Notes: generated by a model not told the origin, from the letters alone. 64,000 nucleotides of DNA from Elmis aenea (GCA_947652605.1 OX393577.1:53344108-53408107); one strand, 5' to 3'. Shown: positions 23,186 to 34,557, counted from the first letter of the stretch. Translations and numbers: made by a program.

Positions 23186-23317
23186 CTTTGTTGACACGCG
23201 AGCCGTCGCCCGTCAGCTCGGTGGTGCTATATTTATTCTCCTTATTAATAAACGCAAAATCACACTTTGGCGATTTATTAATTTAACTTAAACTTGATTT
23301 AATATTTTGCATAAGAT

Positions 23318-24428
23318 ACATTTTTAAATTAGAATGACAATCACATATGGCGCCCATACGAAATAACAACATAAATTTAAAAAAAAGAAAAACCGATTCC
23401 ACCAATTAAAAGTTAATTAGACCATTAAATGAATACAGTAGAGTTTTGTTACAAAATTTGAAAATTATAATTAAAAAATTAACAGCGTCTTATTTTTAGA
23501 TCTGGTTCAAAATTATTAATCAGTTTCGATGTTATTATTCAGCAAAAAAATGGCGTTTCTGCAAAAAAACAAACCTATTCTTTAGGTATTGTAATGAGCT
23601 AAATCTTTCTGTTGTATTTCAATTTTTAATTAACCTGTATAACAAAAATTATTTAACGGAGAGATAATTTGCGAATAAAATTGTTAAAGGTAATAAATGA
23701 TAAGTAGGAAATAGTACAGTTCTGTTCTAGTAAACAGGTAGTAGATATTTTTTAAAACAAAGCAAAAAACTGACGAAAATAACTAAATAGCACGATGGGC
23801 ACATGTTGATGCTACGGGAACAAAACAGGAAAATGAATAATGGAAAATCTGTAGGGAAATAAACTGTAGAAAAGGGGATATGTGCACGTACGGCATATGA
23901 AATGTCATATTATTAAACGAAAAGGAAGATGAATTACGACCGCAGCTTCAAAAAACAATTATACGGATTTTTTAAAGTGAAATACTGAAATGTAGTATGT
24001 AGTATAAAAGGTAGAGAATGTATGTATTATTTTTTTTTGGTGGAGTAAACACATATTTTAGAGAAGATATACTATGTTTATTTTGAATGTGACAAGTTAA
24101 GGTTAAACAAGAATGACATCAAAAGAAATTACGGTTTATATAATTATAATTATGATAATATATCTTATACAATAATTATACAATTTTTGACTGGAACGGA
24201 ACAAAAGACATCTAATAATTTCCTAAACGGTTGTGGTTAGTAAGGCGTAGAAGTGGAAAATATAGAAAATGCAAGCAATGGCAAGAGCGATGGGGGGCTA
24301 GATTAAAATTATTAAAACAAAGTTAAGAGATAAAGAGCTATAAATGTATAAAAAAAAAAATTTCGAATACATTTTAATGAAATTATTGCAATTAAAGCTC
24401 AAACTATGTCCCGCGGATCACTTGTGAC
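23318..24428. other. Unassigned A+T-rich sequence
   Basis: No repeat end or coding signal is recognised. Confidence 0.4.
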
Positions 24429-24490
24429 CAGTGGCGTAGGTAGGATGCTTTCATGGAGGGGGGGCTTAATAAACGCAAAAAGGGCCTGTT
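24429..24490. mobile_element. Possible solo hAT end
   Basis: CAGTGGCGTAGGTAGGATG followed by GGAGGGGGGGC is the usual appearance of a hAT terminus. No partner end or 8-bp duplication was found. Confidence 0.4.
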
Positions 24491-25190
24491 TTTTACACGC
24501 GATCGCGAAGCTTAAAAACGTATGAATCATATCGCAAAAGACAAGTAGATTGTTGCAACTCAGCCACCCATCGGTTAAGCAATAAAGCTTAGCTTCTCTA
24601 CGAGTGCGGCCAGGCGATGCTACGTTTTCGCGTACTTTTTAGTTCTAGTGTTAATCAGAAAGTATCATACTCAAGCACTTTTATAAATCGTCAAGGTATA
24701 ATAATTATATACTTGCACACGCATGGATTTTAGTCGACCATCATCACCTGGAACACTGACTACGATAAGTTAACACAGAAATAGTTCCTGATATTAAATT
24801 AAAATAACAATCAACAGAAGCAGTTTTCTCATTGACTAAATCATTGATTTTGTTGCTATTGCATTTTTATAAAATTAGTGTATTATAGTTGGTGTTATTC
24901 TTTTAAGCGACTCCTACATTTACAACATTGAAGTTCATGTGACAATATTGCAATTGTTATGTCTTTTTGCTAAAAAAAAAAATCCCTTAGATGTTACACA
25001 AAAGCGGTATATAAGACTTGTTTATCGTATGATCGTCGAAGTTTACAAAAGTTTCAAGTTTTTGAGCACTCTTGATGTAACGGAAGCAAAAGTCAAAATA
25101 AAATTAAAGTAAAGTGGAATGCATTATGACACAGGGGCTTTTCTGAGCTTTGCAAAATTCCATCTGTACAAGATCCATATAGAAACTATA
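24491..25190. other. Unassigned
   Basis: Nothing recognisable; A+T-rich with no reading frame of interest. Confidence 0.35.
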
Positions 25191-25830
25191 CAGGGTGGTC
25201 CAAATTCGATGGGATTACATGGGTATCTCGCTTGATAGTCAAGATAGAGGAACGGTTAAGTTACCAAAAATGTGCAGTTTTTAAGGACAAACTCAGAACC
25301 GTTTTCAAAAATATTCTATCATTTCCGGTTTTTAGTTATTAAAAAAAAACTGCCTTTTTGTTAAATTTATAATGTGTTATATCTCCCTTATTGTTTTAAA
25401 TATGAAATAAGTTTATTAAGGTCATTTTTAGACATTTTTATCTAGATTTTGAGAGTACTAAAAAAAAAAATGTACGCCCGCCGTTAAAAAGTTATGACAC
25501 AAACTCACCTTTTTTAAATGAAGGCTATAAATGGCTATGACCTAGTTAAATTTCTTATTTTTTTCCCATTTCAAATATATAAGGGTTGATGTATTTATTT
25601 TCAATAATACGCAAGTTACAAAGAATTTATAATTTTTTTAAAAATAAGGAACAAAAAGTAGGCTGTGAAAACAAAAAAAAAAACTAGAAAAACCGGAAAT
25701 GATAGAATATATTTGAGAACTGTTCTGAGTTGGTCTCAAAAAACTGCACATTTTTGGTAATTTAGCCGTTTCTCTATCTCGACTATTAAGCGAGATACCC
25801 ATATAATCCCATCGAATTTGGACCACCCTG
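25191..25830. mobile_element. Foldback element, CAGGGTGGTCCAAATTCGAT family
   Basis: The ends CAGGGTGGTCCAAATTCGAT and ATCGAATTTGGACCACCCTG are perfect inverted repeats, flanked by TA. Homology continues inward on both sides (GGGTATCTCGCTTGATAGTC on the left; GACTATTAAGCGAGATACCC on the right) for about 260 bp. The centre carries ATGGCTATGACC, a variant of a motif shared with other foldbacks. The frame at 25638-25826 lies in an arm and is not a gene. Confidence 0.87.
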
Positions 25831-26602
25831 TACAGGACATGCGGCTATTTTAGATTTACGAATGTTGAATAAAATAGCTTGTTGCTGCTATTACAATTTA
25901 AATTTTGATGTCACGAGTTTTTATTTCATAACACAGCAGAAAATGTTTTGCCCACTAGAATGTCTTGACTGATAGTTTTTGGTGCTCTGAATTTTTCGGC
26001 ATAAATATTTTTTTAATATCAAGCCTTTTTAAATATAAATCTTAAGTTTGGAAAAACATTAAGGCAAGGCTTCATCTTCAATGTTCATCTAAGTTTTTTT
26101 TTTCCGAGTTTGTTCCATTTGACCTGCTAAGGAGGAAGTTGTTTGGCTGCCGGTTATAATCTGCTGCTAATGTTTTGTTGTTATTACATTTAGCATTTTA
26201 TGACGGATTGTTTGCATGTCTATTGACGCGTACCTTAAATATAATTATCTACTTCGAGGCAACGCCGGCATTGCTACCTGTGTGGGATGGGCATAGTGTT
26301 GGCTGAATGTTAGAGAAATCCGATGGTCGAATAATTTCTAATTACATAACACACCCTGTCGACTGTATGTTTTAATACGATTAAAAGGCAGGGGTGCTCG
26401 AGATAATGCACATACAACAGGTGTATTTTGATGGAGAGCCCAGATAAGGGAAGGGTGAGCATAGAACCGTGTAACATCTTTGTACTCATTTAAAAATGCA
26501 TGCAAAGTTATTCAGCACTATATAAAATTATTAGCCTACAGTTTGTCCCGAAATAATTGTCGGTGGCTGATATTTTATAAACTTATTATAGCAGCTTTAA
26601 GA
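25831..26602. other. Unassigned
   Basis: No gene or repeat was identified. CACACCCTGTCGAC near 26350 may be a decayed CAGGGTG end, without partner. Confidence 0.35.
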
Positions 26603-26610
26603 CTTGAGAC

Positions 26611-26834
26611 CAGGGGCGGACCGTTAACTTTGGGGACCCTGGACAAACACTGTTTGGGGGCCTTCCTAATTAACCCAAGTTTGGGTTAGTTGTGGCAACT
26701 CATTAGCCATTTTATTGAAAAACTTAATTTTATATTTAATGTTTTTAATATTTTTTTTTACTGCGAAGGGGGCCCTTTGATTTAACGGGATCTTGGGCTG
26801 CAGTACATAAAATCTATGCATAAATACGCCCCTG
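26611..26834. mobile_element. hAT-like MITE with 8-bp target duplication
   Basis: Starts CAGGGGCGGACCG and ends AATACGCCCCTG. The flanks are CTTGAGAC (26603-26610) and CTCGAGAC (26835-26842), an 8-bp duplication with one difference. Internal GGGGGCC and GGGGGCCC blocks are typical of this group. Non-coding. Confidence 0.75.
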
Positions 26835-26934
26835 CTCGAGACCTTTAAATTTTGTTATGAACTCATAATGTCAAAAAGTAAAATCAAATGTATCTGTTGT
26901 TAGAGCGACAATCCAATAAGTGAAAAAGTAATTT

Positions 26935-27470
26935 GGGGCTTAAAAAAACATTAACGACGACGATCATCCAGGTCGTCCGAAACCAGGAATTACTAATGTC
27001 AACGAAAAAGAGCGTGAAGCAATCAAAATTTGTTTCCGAGGGTCATACAGTCAATGGTAACTTCTACTTGGACGTTAAGAATTAAGAAGTGTTTGTTAAA
27101 ACAAATTGGTCGTGTTCGGCCTTAATATCGTAAACCTGGCAGTTGGGTCCTGTTGCACGATAAAGCACCGGCTCACCGTGCAGCCGAAGTAACTGCTTTT
27201 TTGGCACAAAAATAAGTGCCTGTGTTGCAACATTCACCGTATTCGCCGGATTTAGCACCGTGTGATTACTTTTTGTTTCCAAAGCTCAAAATATCCATAA
27301 AAAGAAAACGTTATAACAACATTCCATACATCCAAAAGACCGTGGCAAGCATCCTCACTAGTTTACTAGTGTTGCTTTGTGGAATCGGACCTTATAGTTT
27401 TGGAGTTCAATTTGGCGGTCAGGTTATTTTAGACCCTGTGGCGGTCAAGTTATTTTAGATCCACTCTGTA
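26935..27470 (+). pseudogene. Mariner transposase relic with DD34D spacing
   Basis: The N-terminal part is at about 26950-27035: NDDDHPGRPKPGITNVNEKE, the (D/E)DxPGRP linker region after the helix-turn-helix. The catalytic C-terminal part starts at 27150: LLHDKAPAHRAAEVTAFLAQ, then a TAA stop, then VPVLQHSPYSPDLAPCDYF and FPKLK. The aspartate of LLHD (codon at 27159) and that of APCDYF are separated by 34 codons, the DD34D spacing of true mariners. The centre, including the first aspartate, is deleted, and the C-terminus degenerates after about 27360. AGATCCACTCTGTA ending at 27470 may be a mutated end of the ACCACCCTGTA kind. It is catalytically dead. Confidence 0.88.
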
Positions 27471-28636
27471 CGGAAGAAAAACAATTTTTTTTTTAATGTA
27501 ACCTTACTGTTAATAAATGATTTACTTTTGTTTAGTATACATATATTTTAAGTTTTACATAATATTTATTCAAGGTGTCCAAAATTTCAGCATTGATATT
27601 TGTATGATATTATTCAAATTGCTCAATGTTTCTTTTTGGTCTTTTTTAATTATTTGCTTCAGATCGATATTTTATTACCTGTTTTTACATTTAATCTAGG
27701 TAGCATTTTTGTTTTAAATTACTGTTTGATTTGAATAGAAACATATCAGGTGTTTGTACTTGGAGGTAGGTAGTTATTATTATTTTTAAGTTTATAATGT
27801 TAAATGTGTGTCTACTAAAATATTTCTGGACGTATTCTAAAAGTTTAAACGAAAAAAAAAATCATCTTAAGTAAGATACATTAATGACAGTAGGCTATAG
27901 GTGTAATTATTTTGTAGTGAAATCGCCGGCTTTTTAAGGATTAAGAAAATATGGATCGCTAAATGTTGTTAGATTTTTTAAAAATATTTTAAAAATTGCT
28001 CATTGTAAAACGATTATAAATATTTATAGGAAATAAACTGTTTAAAAACGCTGAGCTCTCTACTTATGTTATTATCGAATTTTTAAATATTGAAATATGT
28101 CTGCAAAATAAATGCAATTAAAAGGTTTATTTTATCTTGTCAAAGATTGTTAGAAGTTCTAAAAGTAAAATAAATTTTTAAACGTACTGTTTTATATGTT
28201 TTGTATCTTAGACAGTTATGTGCAACAAAAAGCTTTTGTTTTGGAATAGCGTACATAATAAATGTGACGCCCAATATCCTTGCTATGCCCCAACAAGCCC
28301 TGACGTAAAATATAAAATTTTAATCCTGTGAGTAGTAACCTTTTTTAATATTTAAACGTCCTCTAAAATGATTTCGAACGTTTGGGTGGTTTTTCTAATA
28401 AAATTTTAATTTAATATGATCCCGAAGCACAGTTTCGTTGTTTTCTGTGTTTTTGGCAATCTGTTATTTATTTTTGATGAGGTAATGGATTTAGTAATTG
28501 TTGGCTCTTAAGCTGAACCAGTTAAGAGAAAAAAGAGTATTTGTATTGCTTAATTATCTATCTGTTGACGCAGTGTATCCGAATTAGAAATTGTTAGGCT
28601 ATGTACAGATATGTTGTGTAATAGCGTACCGTGTAT
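27471..28636. other. Unassigned A+T-rich sequence
   Basis: No gene or defined repeat was seen. The short frames here have low-complexity composition. Confidence 0.4.
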
Positions 28637-29346
28637 CTTACATTCCACCGGCGATGCCACCGGTTCCATCGAAAGAGTCAAAAACTGTCTTACATTCAAC
28701 CGGTTGAAGTGTGGTGGAAACATCGCGTCTGTTTTTGGTGCAATCGGCAGCAATTTAATCCACCGAATTTGAAGCCGGTTTTTCTGGTGGATTGTGGAAG
28801 GGGTAGCAGCCATTATTGTGTACAGTACTGTCTTATACGATAACAGGTGAAGTTAGGTTAGAAACAACGGTAATTTATGCTTGTAGGAGACCGGCGTGGC
28901 TGTCAGGTATTAACACTACGTTCTCGTGTTTAAACGCTACGTTCACATGTAAGCGTAAAGGTTTTTAATTAAAAATTACAATTAAAAAAAACTTTTACCG
29001 ACCTTTAACCTCATCCTCGTTCGCTTGGTCAATAATAAAGGGTCAGGTTAAAGGTTGGTTAAGGTTTTCTGTTTTTCAAATGCATAGGATAAATTAAATC
29101 TAGGCCATAAATGTGTTATGGATTGAGTAATGGGTTACAACCTTCTTAAATACTTTTAGGCACAAACGCTTACAAGTGAACACAGCGTTCATATGACAGC
29201 CACGCCGGTTTTTTACAAGCATAAATTACCGAAACAACATGGTTCCACCGCTTGCGTCTTACATTCAACGGCTGTTTTCAAGCAACCACAAATTCACCGG
29301 TAAATGACGTCATCCATCAACCGGTTAAAGTGTGGTGCAATGTAAG
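28637..29346. mobile_element. Inverted-repeat element with CTTACATTCCACCGG ends, interrupted
   Basis: The left side reads CTTACATTCCACCGG and the right side ACACTTTAACC-related sequence in complement, ending GGTGCAATGTAAG. Internal matches include CTTACATTCAACCGGTTGAA near 28690 and CTTACATTCAACGG near 29262, with AACCGGTTAAAGTGTGGTG near 29320. A separate 362-bp element with its own duplication (28869-29230) interrupts it. No target duplication is certain for the outer element, so its superfamily is open. Confidence 0.55.
28869..29230. mobile_element. Foldback MITE with perfect 8-bp target duplication GAAACAAC
   Basis: Starts GGTAATTTATGCTTGTAGGA and ends TACAAGCATAAATTACC, with matching subterminal CCGGCGTGGCTGTCA and TGACAGCCACGCCGG. 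GAAACAAC occurs at 28861-28868 and again at 29231-29238. The core has a second hairpin (CTTTAACCTCATCC and GGGTCAGGTTAAAGG) that is related to the core of the 44473-44908 element. An 8-bp duplication fits hAT or P-like insertion; the ends do not settle which. Confidence 0.85.
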
Positions 29347-29360
29347 GATGCGTACACATA

Positions 29361-30296
29361 CAGGGTGTCCCCGTTATCACCGCGAATATTTTAAGTGGTG
29401 ATAGAGGACCTTTTTCTAAGACACAATTTCAAGTACAATTTTTTTCTAAAATCAAATGCTAAGCAGTTATCAACACTTACTTGATTTTTTTACACTTCTG
29501 CATTTAAAAGACACTGTCGCCGAAAATATTAATTTTATCGTAAAATACCTTACAGCTTTTTAATAGAGCAAGAAATTCTCTACAAAATTCATTAAAATTA
29601 TTTTTGTCTACAGGCAATGGTTTAAAAGTTATAAAGCAGTTTGTACAAAAAAATGTAAAAAATTTACAAAATTTAATTGTTCCTTAGACTTTGCAACCAC
29701 AAAATTACTTCAATAAATGTTCAAAATGATCTCCATCATTTTCAGTTCATAATCGCACTCTCTTTAAAAGCATTATTTTAAATACAAAACATAATTTCTC
29801 GACATTTTTTTTACACTCTGTACCTTATTGTTAGCTTTTCCGGAAAATTGGTTTGATTTGCTAAAAATTTCACTTGACCAAAGTTGTAGCCCATAAAATT
29901 TGCTATCCGGAATGGGCCGTCGGTTTTTTTGTACAACCTTTCGTTTTAAAGATACAGCGGTTGCAAAGTCTAAGGAACAATTAAATTTTGTAAATTTTTT
30001 ACATTTTTTTGTACAAACTGCTTTATAACTCTCAAACCATTGCCTGTAGACTAAAAATAAATAGAACTAATTTTGTAGAGAATTTCTTGTTCTATTAAAA
30101 AGCTGTAAGGTATTTTACGATAAAATTGATATTTTCGGCGACAGAGCCTTTTAAATGCAGAAGTGTAAAAAATCAAGTAAGTGTTGATAACTGCTTAGCA
30201 TTTGATTTTAGAAAAAAATTGTACTTAAAATTTTTTCTTAGAAAAAGGTCCTCTATCACCACTTAAAATATTCGCGGTGATAACGGGGACACCCTG
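29361..30296. mobile_element. Long foldback element, CAGGGTGTCCCCGTTATC family
   Basis: The ends CAGGGTGTCCCCGTTATCAC and GTGATAACGGGGACACCCTG are perfect; the flanking TACACA/TGTGTA also happens to be inverted. Arms of about 340 bp (29361-29700 and 29945-30296) are nearly identical, including CTGCATTTAAAAG and ATTGCCTGTAGAC-type segments. The loop carries a transposase C-terminal remnant on the minus strand. TA flanks fit the Tc1/mariner superfamily. Confidence 0.88.
29700..29830 (-). pseudogene. Transposase C-terminal remnant in foldback loop
   Basis: On the minus strand one frame ends ENDGDHFEHLLK followed by a stop. GxHFEHLL at the very C-terminus is a signature of the insect mariner-like transposases with PRSPDLTPLDYF catalytic motifs, as in the relics at 50148 and 54985. 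Upstream, LLKRVRL can be read before a stop. Only the last 30 residues or so are interpretable. The position inside a CAGGGTG foldback loop supports the call. Confidence 0.55.
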
Positions 30297-30304
30297 TATG
30301 TGTA

Positions 30305-30665
30305 ACAGCGTAACCACGTCGCTTACAAGTCTGGACGGGATTTGTGACTTCGACGCGTATCATTCTGGCGTACTTTGTTGGTATGCGGCGCGGTTCGCCG
30401 AATTCCATCTGTTATCGGTTTTTCGACCAAACATCAGAGGACGATACGGGTATATGACATGCAACGTGGTTTCGTGGTTACACAAGTTTGGACGGGCATA
30501 GTTAGTTGATCGTATTTATGGATCGTTTAGTTAGTTGATACAGTACCTGTTACAGTTCGGGGTCCGGTTCGATTGGAAGTATGCAATGAGGTACGCGACG
30601 GGGATCGCGGCTGTGCAACGTAACCACACAGATCTGTACTAGGCCTTAGGCCAAGAGTAACGGAA
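30305..30665. other. CpG-rich island of unknown nature
   Basis: This stretch contains many CG dinucleotides (for example GCGGCGCGGTTCGCCG and GCGACGGGGATCGCGG), in sharp contrast to its surroundings. The plus-strand frame running to 30501 starts inside the foldback end, so its ATG is not credible. It could be a host regulatory region or exon, or an unrecognised transposon. No domain is recognised. Confidence 0.45.
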
Positions 30666-32215
30666 CGCGTCCTATGTAATTAAAAGATACAAACATTTAA
30701 TTAGAAAAGTTTTATTTTTGTTAATATTATCTATATAACGTTTGAGACTTCTTTGATAATTTAGCAACACGGTGTATTTTCCCGTAATTAAAATTTGCGT
30801 TGCGTCTATTTTAAAAAGAACATTTCTCTTTTTATTTATTTTTATCAATTTATACAATCATTTGGTCGATTAGATTCAATTAATTAGGAAAATGTGAAGT
30901 AATATCGCGTGGAGCGCAAATATCGGTTACGTTTGCCGCCAGGTTGGTAATTGTTTTGATAATAATAATATAATCTTTATTTAGCTTTGTAGCTATTTTA
31001 CATCATTTTCATACTATTAATACTTATTTGGACATATTCTCTTAAAATAGGTTTTAATTAAATTTAATCTTAATTATTTCTACATCAAAAATGTAATATT
31101 ATGCTTTTAGGGTAAAATAAGGTATAATTATCAATAACAAACCATGCATAATACTTCTAAAATTACATTTAATTAGGCAGAGTTTGGCAAATGAGAAGTT
31201 CTTTTTTCAATTTTTTGTTTTTTTGTTTTTAGTTGGTATATCTAGTTAAATATATTTGATGATGATAAGCACATTAGTAACAGCATAGAAAAACCATGTA
31301 CGACTTCTTTGACTGATTTTAATTCTTTATTATATCATCCAATGTCGGCTCTATGTGTATGTTACTTCGCACAAGGGGCCCTGAGATCATAATCACTTCA
31401 CTTATTTTTATTTTTATTTAAAAAAAAAACCTTTATAAATCTCAAATATCACACTATACACAAAAGTAAATTCAATATTATGTATATTAAGTTTTATATT
31501 CAGATAGTACCTACTGGTTTGGTCCAAATTTATCGTTCGAGTTATGTAAATATTTTTATGACGAAATTTTTTAAATTTTTACCGGTAAATGGAGTTGTCG
31601 TTTATTACAATTAAATTTTAAATCTGACAAATCATGTACCAATTTTCATCAATTTTATTGCTTTCAGGGGCCTTTTCGAAAATTAAAATTAATAGAAAGT
31701 TTATAATGATTATATAAGTAAAGAGATAAGTCCATTTATTATTTGATTTTAAATTTATCTATACTAGTGCCATGTGCAGAAAAAGTTAAATTGCGTTATT
31801 CGATACCCACCGAAATTTCACATACTTCTATATTTGTATGCTATTTGTTGCGGCTTTGTTTTCGTTTATAAAGTTGAAAGTATTGTAATGTTACCTTTTG
31901 TAAATAATTTCTTAGAATACATTTTTAAATTGCTTTCTAGAATGTGACTGACACAAAAAAAGTTGAAGTATTCTGAACAAAAAAATATGTTGAAATGTAA
32001 TTTGAAGTAAATTATGGTCGATATAATACAAATGTATTACAATAAGTGCCGATAATATTTGTATTTATTTATTCTAGTTGTCGTAGTTCGCCTCAAAGTG
32101 GTATAAATAATAAAATATTAAATCGTTCATTGTTAAACTTTTTACTTTGACTATAATTTACATCAAATTACAATACTGAACAGTCTTTTGTTTTACGGTA
32201 CTATAATTTATTAGA
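30666..32215. other. Unassigned A+T-rich sequence
   Basis: No gene or repeat with defined ends was found in this 1.5 kb. Confidence 0.4.
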
Positions 32216-32577
32216 GACTAGCGATTCCGGAGCCCCTTCGGGGCTCCTTCACCGCTAGATCCCGGCTTGCGCGTAGAAGGTTCGAGCGTTTAAACGTTAC
32301 GTCGAATTGACAAATTGTCAAATTTTGACGAAATTCTCGCTCCAGACGACCCGATTTAAATGTTGTGTGTAAGATTTTGGCACGTTTTCCTCAATATCTT
32401 TTCCGGACGATTTTTTTGGGAATTCTCATATAGCCTATGTTCTTTCCATGGTCCTATAGATTGTCTGTGCCAAATTTGGTCAGGATCGGATGAATGGTAT
32501 AGGAATGCATAAAGGACAAACATCCATACAAACATCCATACAAACATACATACATTTATTTTTATATATATAGATTA
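32216..32577 (+). repeat. Hairpin-headed repeat, copy 2 (CTAGCG...CGCTAG head)
   Basis: The head (32218-32260) can pair CTAGCG with CGCTAG and, inside that, GGAGCCCC with GGGGCTCC around a two-base loop. It is followed by GCTTGCGCGTAGAAG. The tail has GCCAAATTTGGTCAGGATCGG-like sequence near 32468, then repeated CATCCATACAAA and TATATATATAGA. The tail matches the copy at 20669-21070; the head matches the one at 48066. The class is not established. Confidence 0.65.
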
Positions 32578-32632
32578 TTTTAATGATTTTTGTTATTTTT
32601 GAAAGTAAATTTCTGAATATAATATATTTATA

Positions 32633-33262
32633 CAGGGTGAAGAATTGGATTAAGCAACATAGTAAATTAAATGGTAAAATTTTAAAAATTGTATACTCCC
32701 CTAATAATTTTAGAGAAAAAAAGTCGTTTTTTGTAGAGAAAAAATGTATTCAATATAAATTTTTAGTTTTTCAGTAACTAAAAATTGAGAAAATTGCAAA
32801 ACGCCGTTTTGACAAAAATCTATAGTGGCAAATATTTACAAAATTAGCCACATCTCGTTTATTTTTTGCAACCAATATGTAAAACTATATCATTTAAAAA
32901 GCTAAAAAAGTTCTCTTTCATATAGAGTCATGGCCAACTAGGGTTACTATTTAAAAAAATATAAGTTTCATATTTCGAAAGTCAAGGAGGCTAAAAAAAA
33001 ATTAATGTTGTTTTTCAATTTAGCTTAAAAATCTGTATAAATTTTTTTAAAATTTAATAAATTAATAAAGAAGTAATAGTAAATTGTCAAAAATGATAAA
33101 ATGTCATTTTTTGTCTATAGAGCCAAACTGAAAAGCGTTATAAAAAATCTGATTACACAGGCGTTCTTTTAAAAAAAAAATAGCTCAAGAGACCGATATA
33201 AGATACCTAACTATTACGGTAACCGAGATACCCCGTAAAACATTCGAATTTGGTCCACCCTG
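32633..33262. mobile_element. TA-flanked CAGGGTG element with unlike ends
   Basis: The left end CAGGGTGAAGAATTGG and the right end CATTCGAATTTGGTCCACCCTG share only the outer bases, and TA flanks both. The right end belongs to the family of 25191-25830, while the left does not, so the element may be chimeric or two truncated elements joined. The interior contains ATGGCCAACTAGGG, a variant of a motif common to several foldbacks. Confidence 0.6.
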
Positions 33263-33829
33263 TATATAAAAACCTTGCGAAGGTGTTTTCCAAAGTGTAA
33301 CACTTTCGCAATTCTTTTGTGAAAATTCAACTGGGCAGCAACAGTTATCCGATTTTGATAATCTGATTTACACCTGGGAGGTTCTGTGATATATCAAAGA
33401 CAACGGCCAGCAGGCTTATGTATATTTTCACAGCTTTAGTGTCCCTTTTCCAGATTTATACGTACGTATTGGATAGAACGTCACACGATTAAAAAACAAA
33501 TCCTTAAATCTTCATGTCAGTTTGAGCCGGAACTGGGTAAAATGACGCACCCGAGGGCTCTCCCGTAAAAACTTAGTTTATGTGTATTTGATAAAAGGAT
33601 TATTTTCGGTTTAAAGTTTTTTTTTTAGATCTTTATCAGCTTTGGCTTATAAAGCCTTCCGACTTTTTGCGGTTTTTCGATTGAAGATTGTAACATCAAC
33701 TTTTTATATAAATGCTAAATTGAGGTAGACACTACGTCTTGCAGAATTTTTAAATTATCCTTGGAAGATTTGTCGTCCCAGAAATAGCATATCACGTTTA
33801 ATATCATTTTATAAATTAAAGTCAAGCGT
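33263..33829. other. Unassigned
   Basis: No recognisable feature. Confidence 0.35.
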
Positions 33830-34425
33830 ATATAGGATGTTCCAGATATCAGATTATCTTCCTAAAAAACCCATAATATCGTTTAATGTCTACAAGTTTA
33901 AGGTATAAAAAGAAATAGTTATTTATGTATCAATGCTTGACGCTTTTTAGGGACAATATAAAAAGAAGTTTGAAAATTATTACACAACTGCAAAGATAAA
34001 ATAATTTTTGTGCGATCGTACTACAAACAGCTGTTTGACGGACGCGTTAGCAACCATAAAGTACTGCATTACCGGCCCTATCCTTAGCAACGGCCGTAAA
34101 AGTTACTTTTCAGGCCGTTACCCTTAGCAACGGCCGAAAAAGTAACTTTTACGGCCGTTGCTAAGGAGAGGGCCGGTAATGCAGTACATACGCCGTCATC
34201 TGTCAGAGACAGAATGTTACGTAGTTTCTACCTATAATTTTAAAAATTACTAAAAATTTAAATTGTTTTTAATTCGATCGCACAAAAAATGTAATATGCA
34301 CCTCGGCCAAAACGTACTTTTTCGGCCTTGTCTGTTTGCTGGCCTCGACAACGTCTCGGCCAGCAAACCAGACGCGGCCGAAAAAGTTACACTTTTTGGC
34401 CTTGATACATAAATAACTATTATGC
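33830..34425. mobile_element. Foldback element with CGGCC-rich palindromic core
   Basis: TAGTTATTTATGTATCAA (33916-33933) and TTGATACATAAATAACTA (34403-34420) are exact inverted repeats. Inside, GTGCGATCG and CGATCGCAC are inverted, and the core (34066-34195) alternates GCAACGGCCG and CGGCCGTTGC around AAAAGTTAC motifs. The start TATATAGGATGTTCCAGAT resembles a mutated TACAGGGTGTTCCAGAT end; the right end is not visible. Non-coding. Confidence 0.65.
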
Positions 34426-34557
34426 TTTGATTTTGGCTTTAACTTAAATCACATAAATGCAATTAAAAATAAAACACTTTTACATATGTAGTTTTATTCG
34501 CCTTTAGGTACTCTAATAAATAAGGTGTTATATAAAGTTAACTTATTTATCTGATTG

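Larger units (their letters stand above)
21934..23307 (-). mobile_element. ORF1-bearing, internally deleted LINE derivative with 10-bp target duplication
   Basis: The element is bounded by TGCATAAGAT at 21924-21933 and again at 23308-23317. Read on the minus strand it has a leader of about 120 bp, an intact ORF1 (22370-23185), the beginning of ORF2 (22021-22257) and then directly a 3' tail ending in (GAT)n. Most of the endonuclease and all of the reverse transcriptase are missing. The perfect duplication indicates target-primed insertion of this shortened form. The arrangement resembles the ORF1-only LINE derivatives (HAL1 type) known in mammals; whether this is a family or a single deletion is unknown. 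Confidence 0.8.

Noticed and set aside
22524..23291. 255-residue plus-strand reading frame, apparently serine- and phenylalanine-rich
   Set aside because: It is the antisense shadow of the intact LINE ORF1 on the minus strand.
27216..27458. Independent small gene starting with ATG-like codon
   Set aside because: The frame is the downstream part of a mariner transposase after an in-frame stop; there is no separate start signal.
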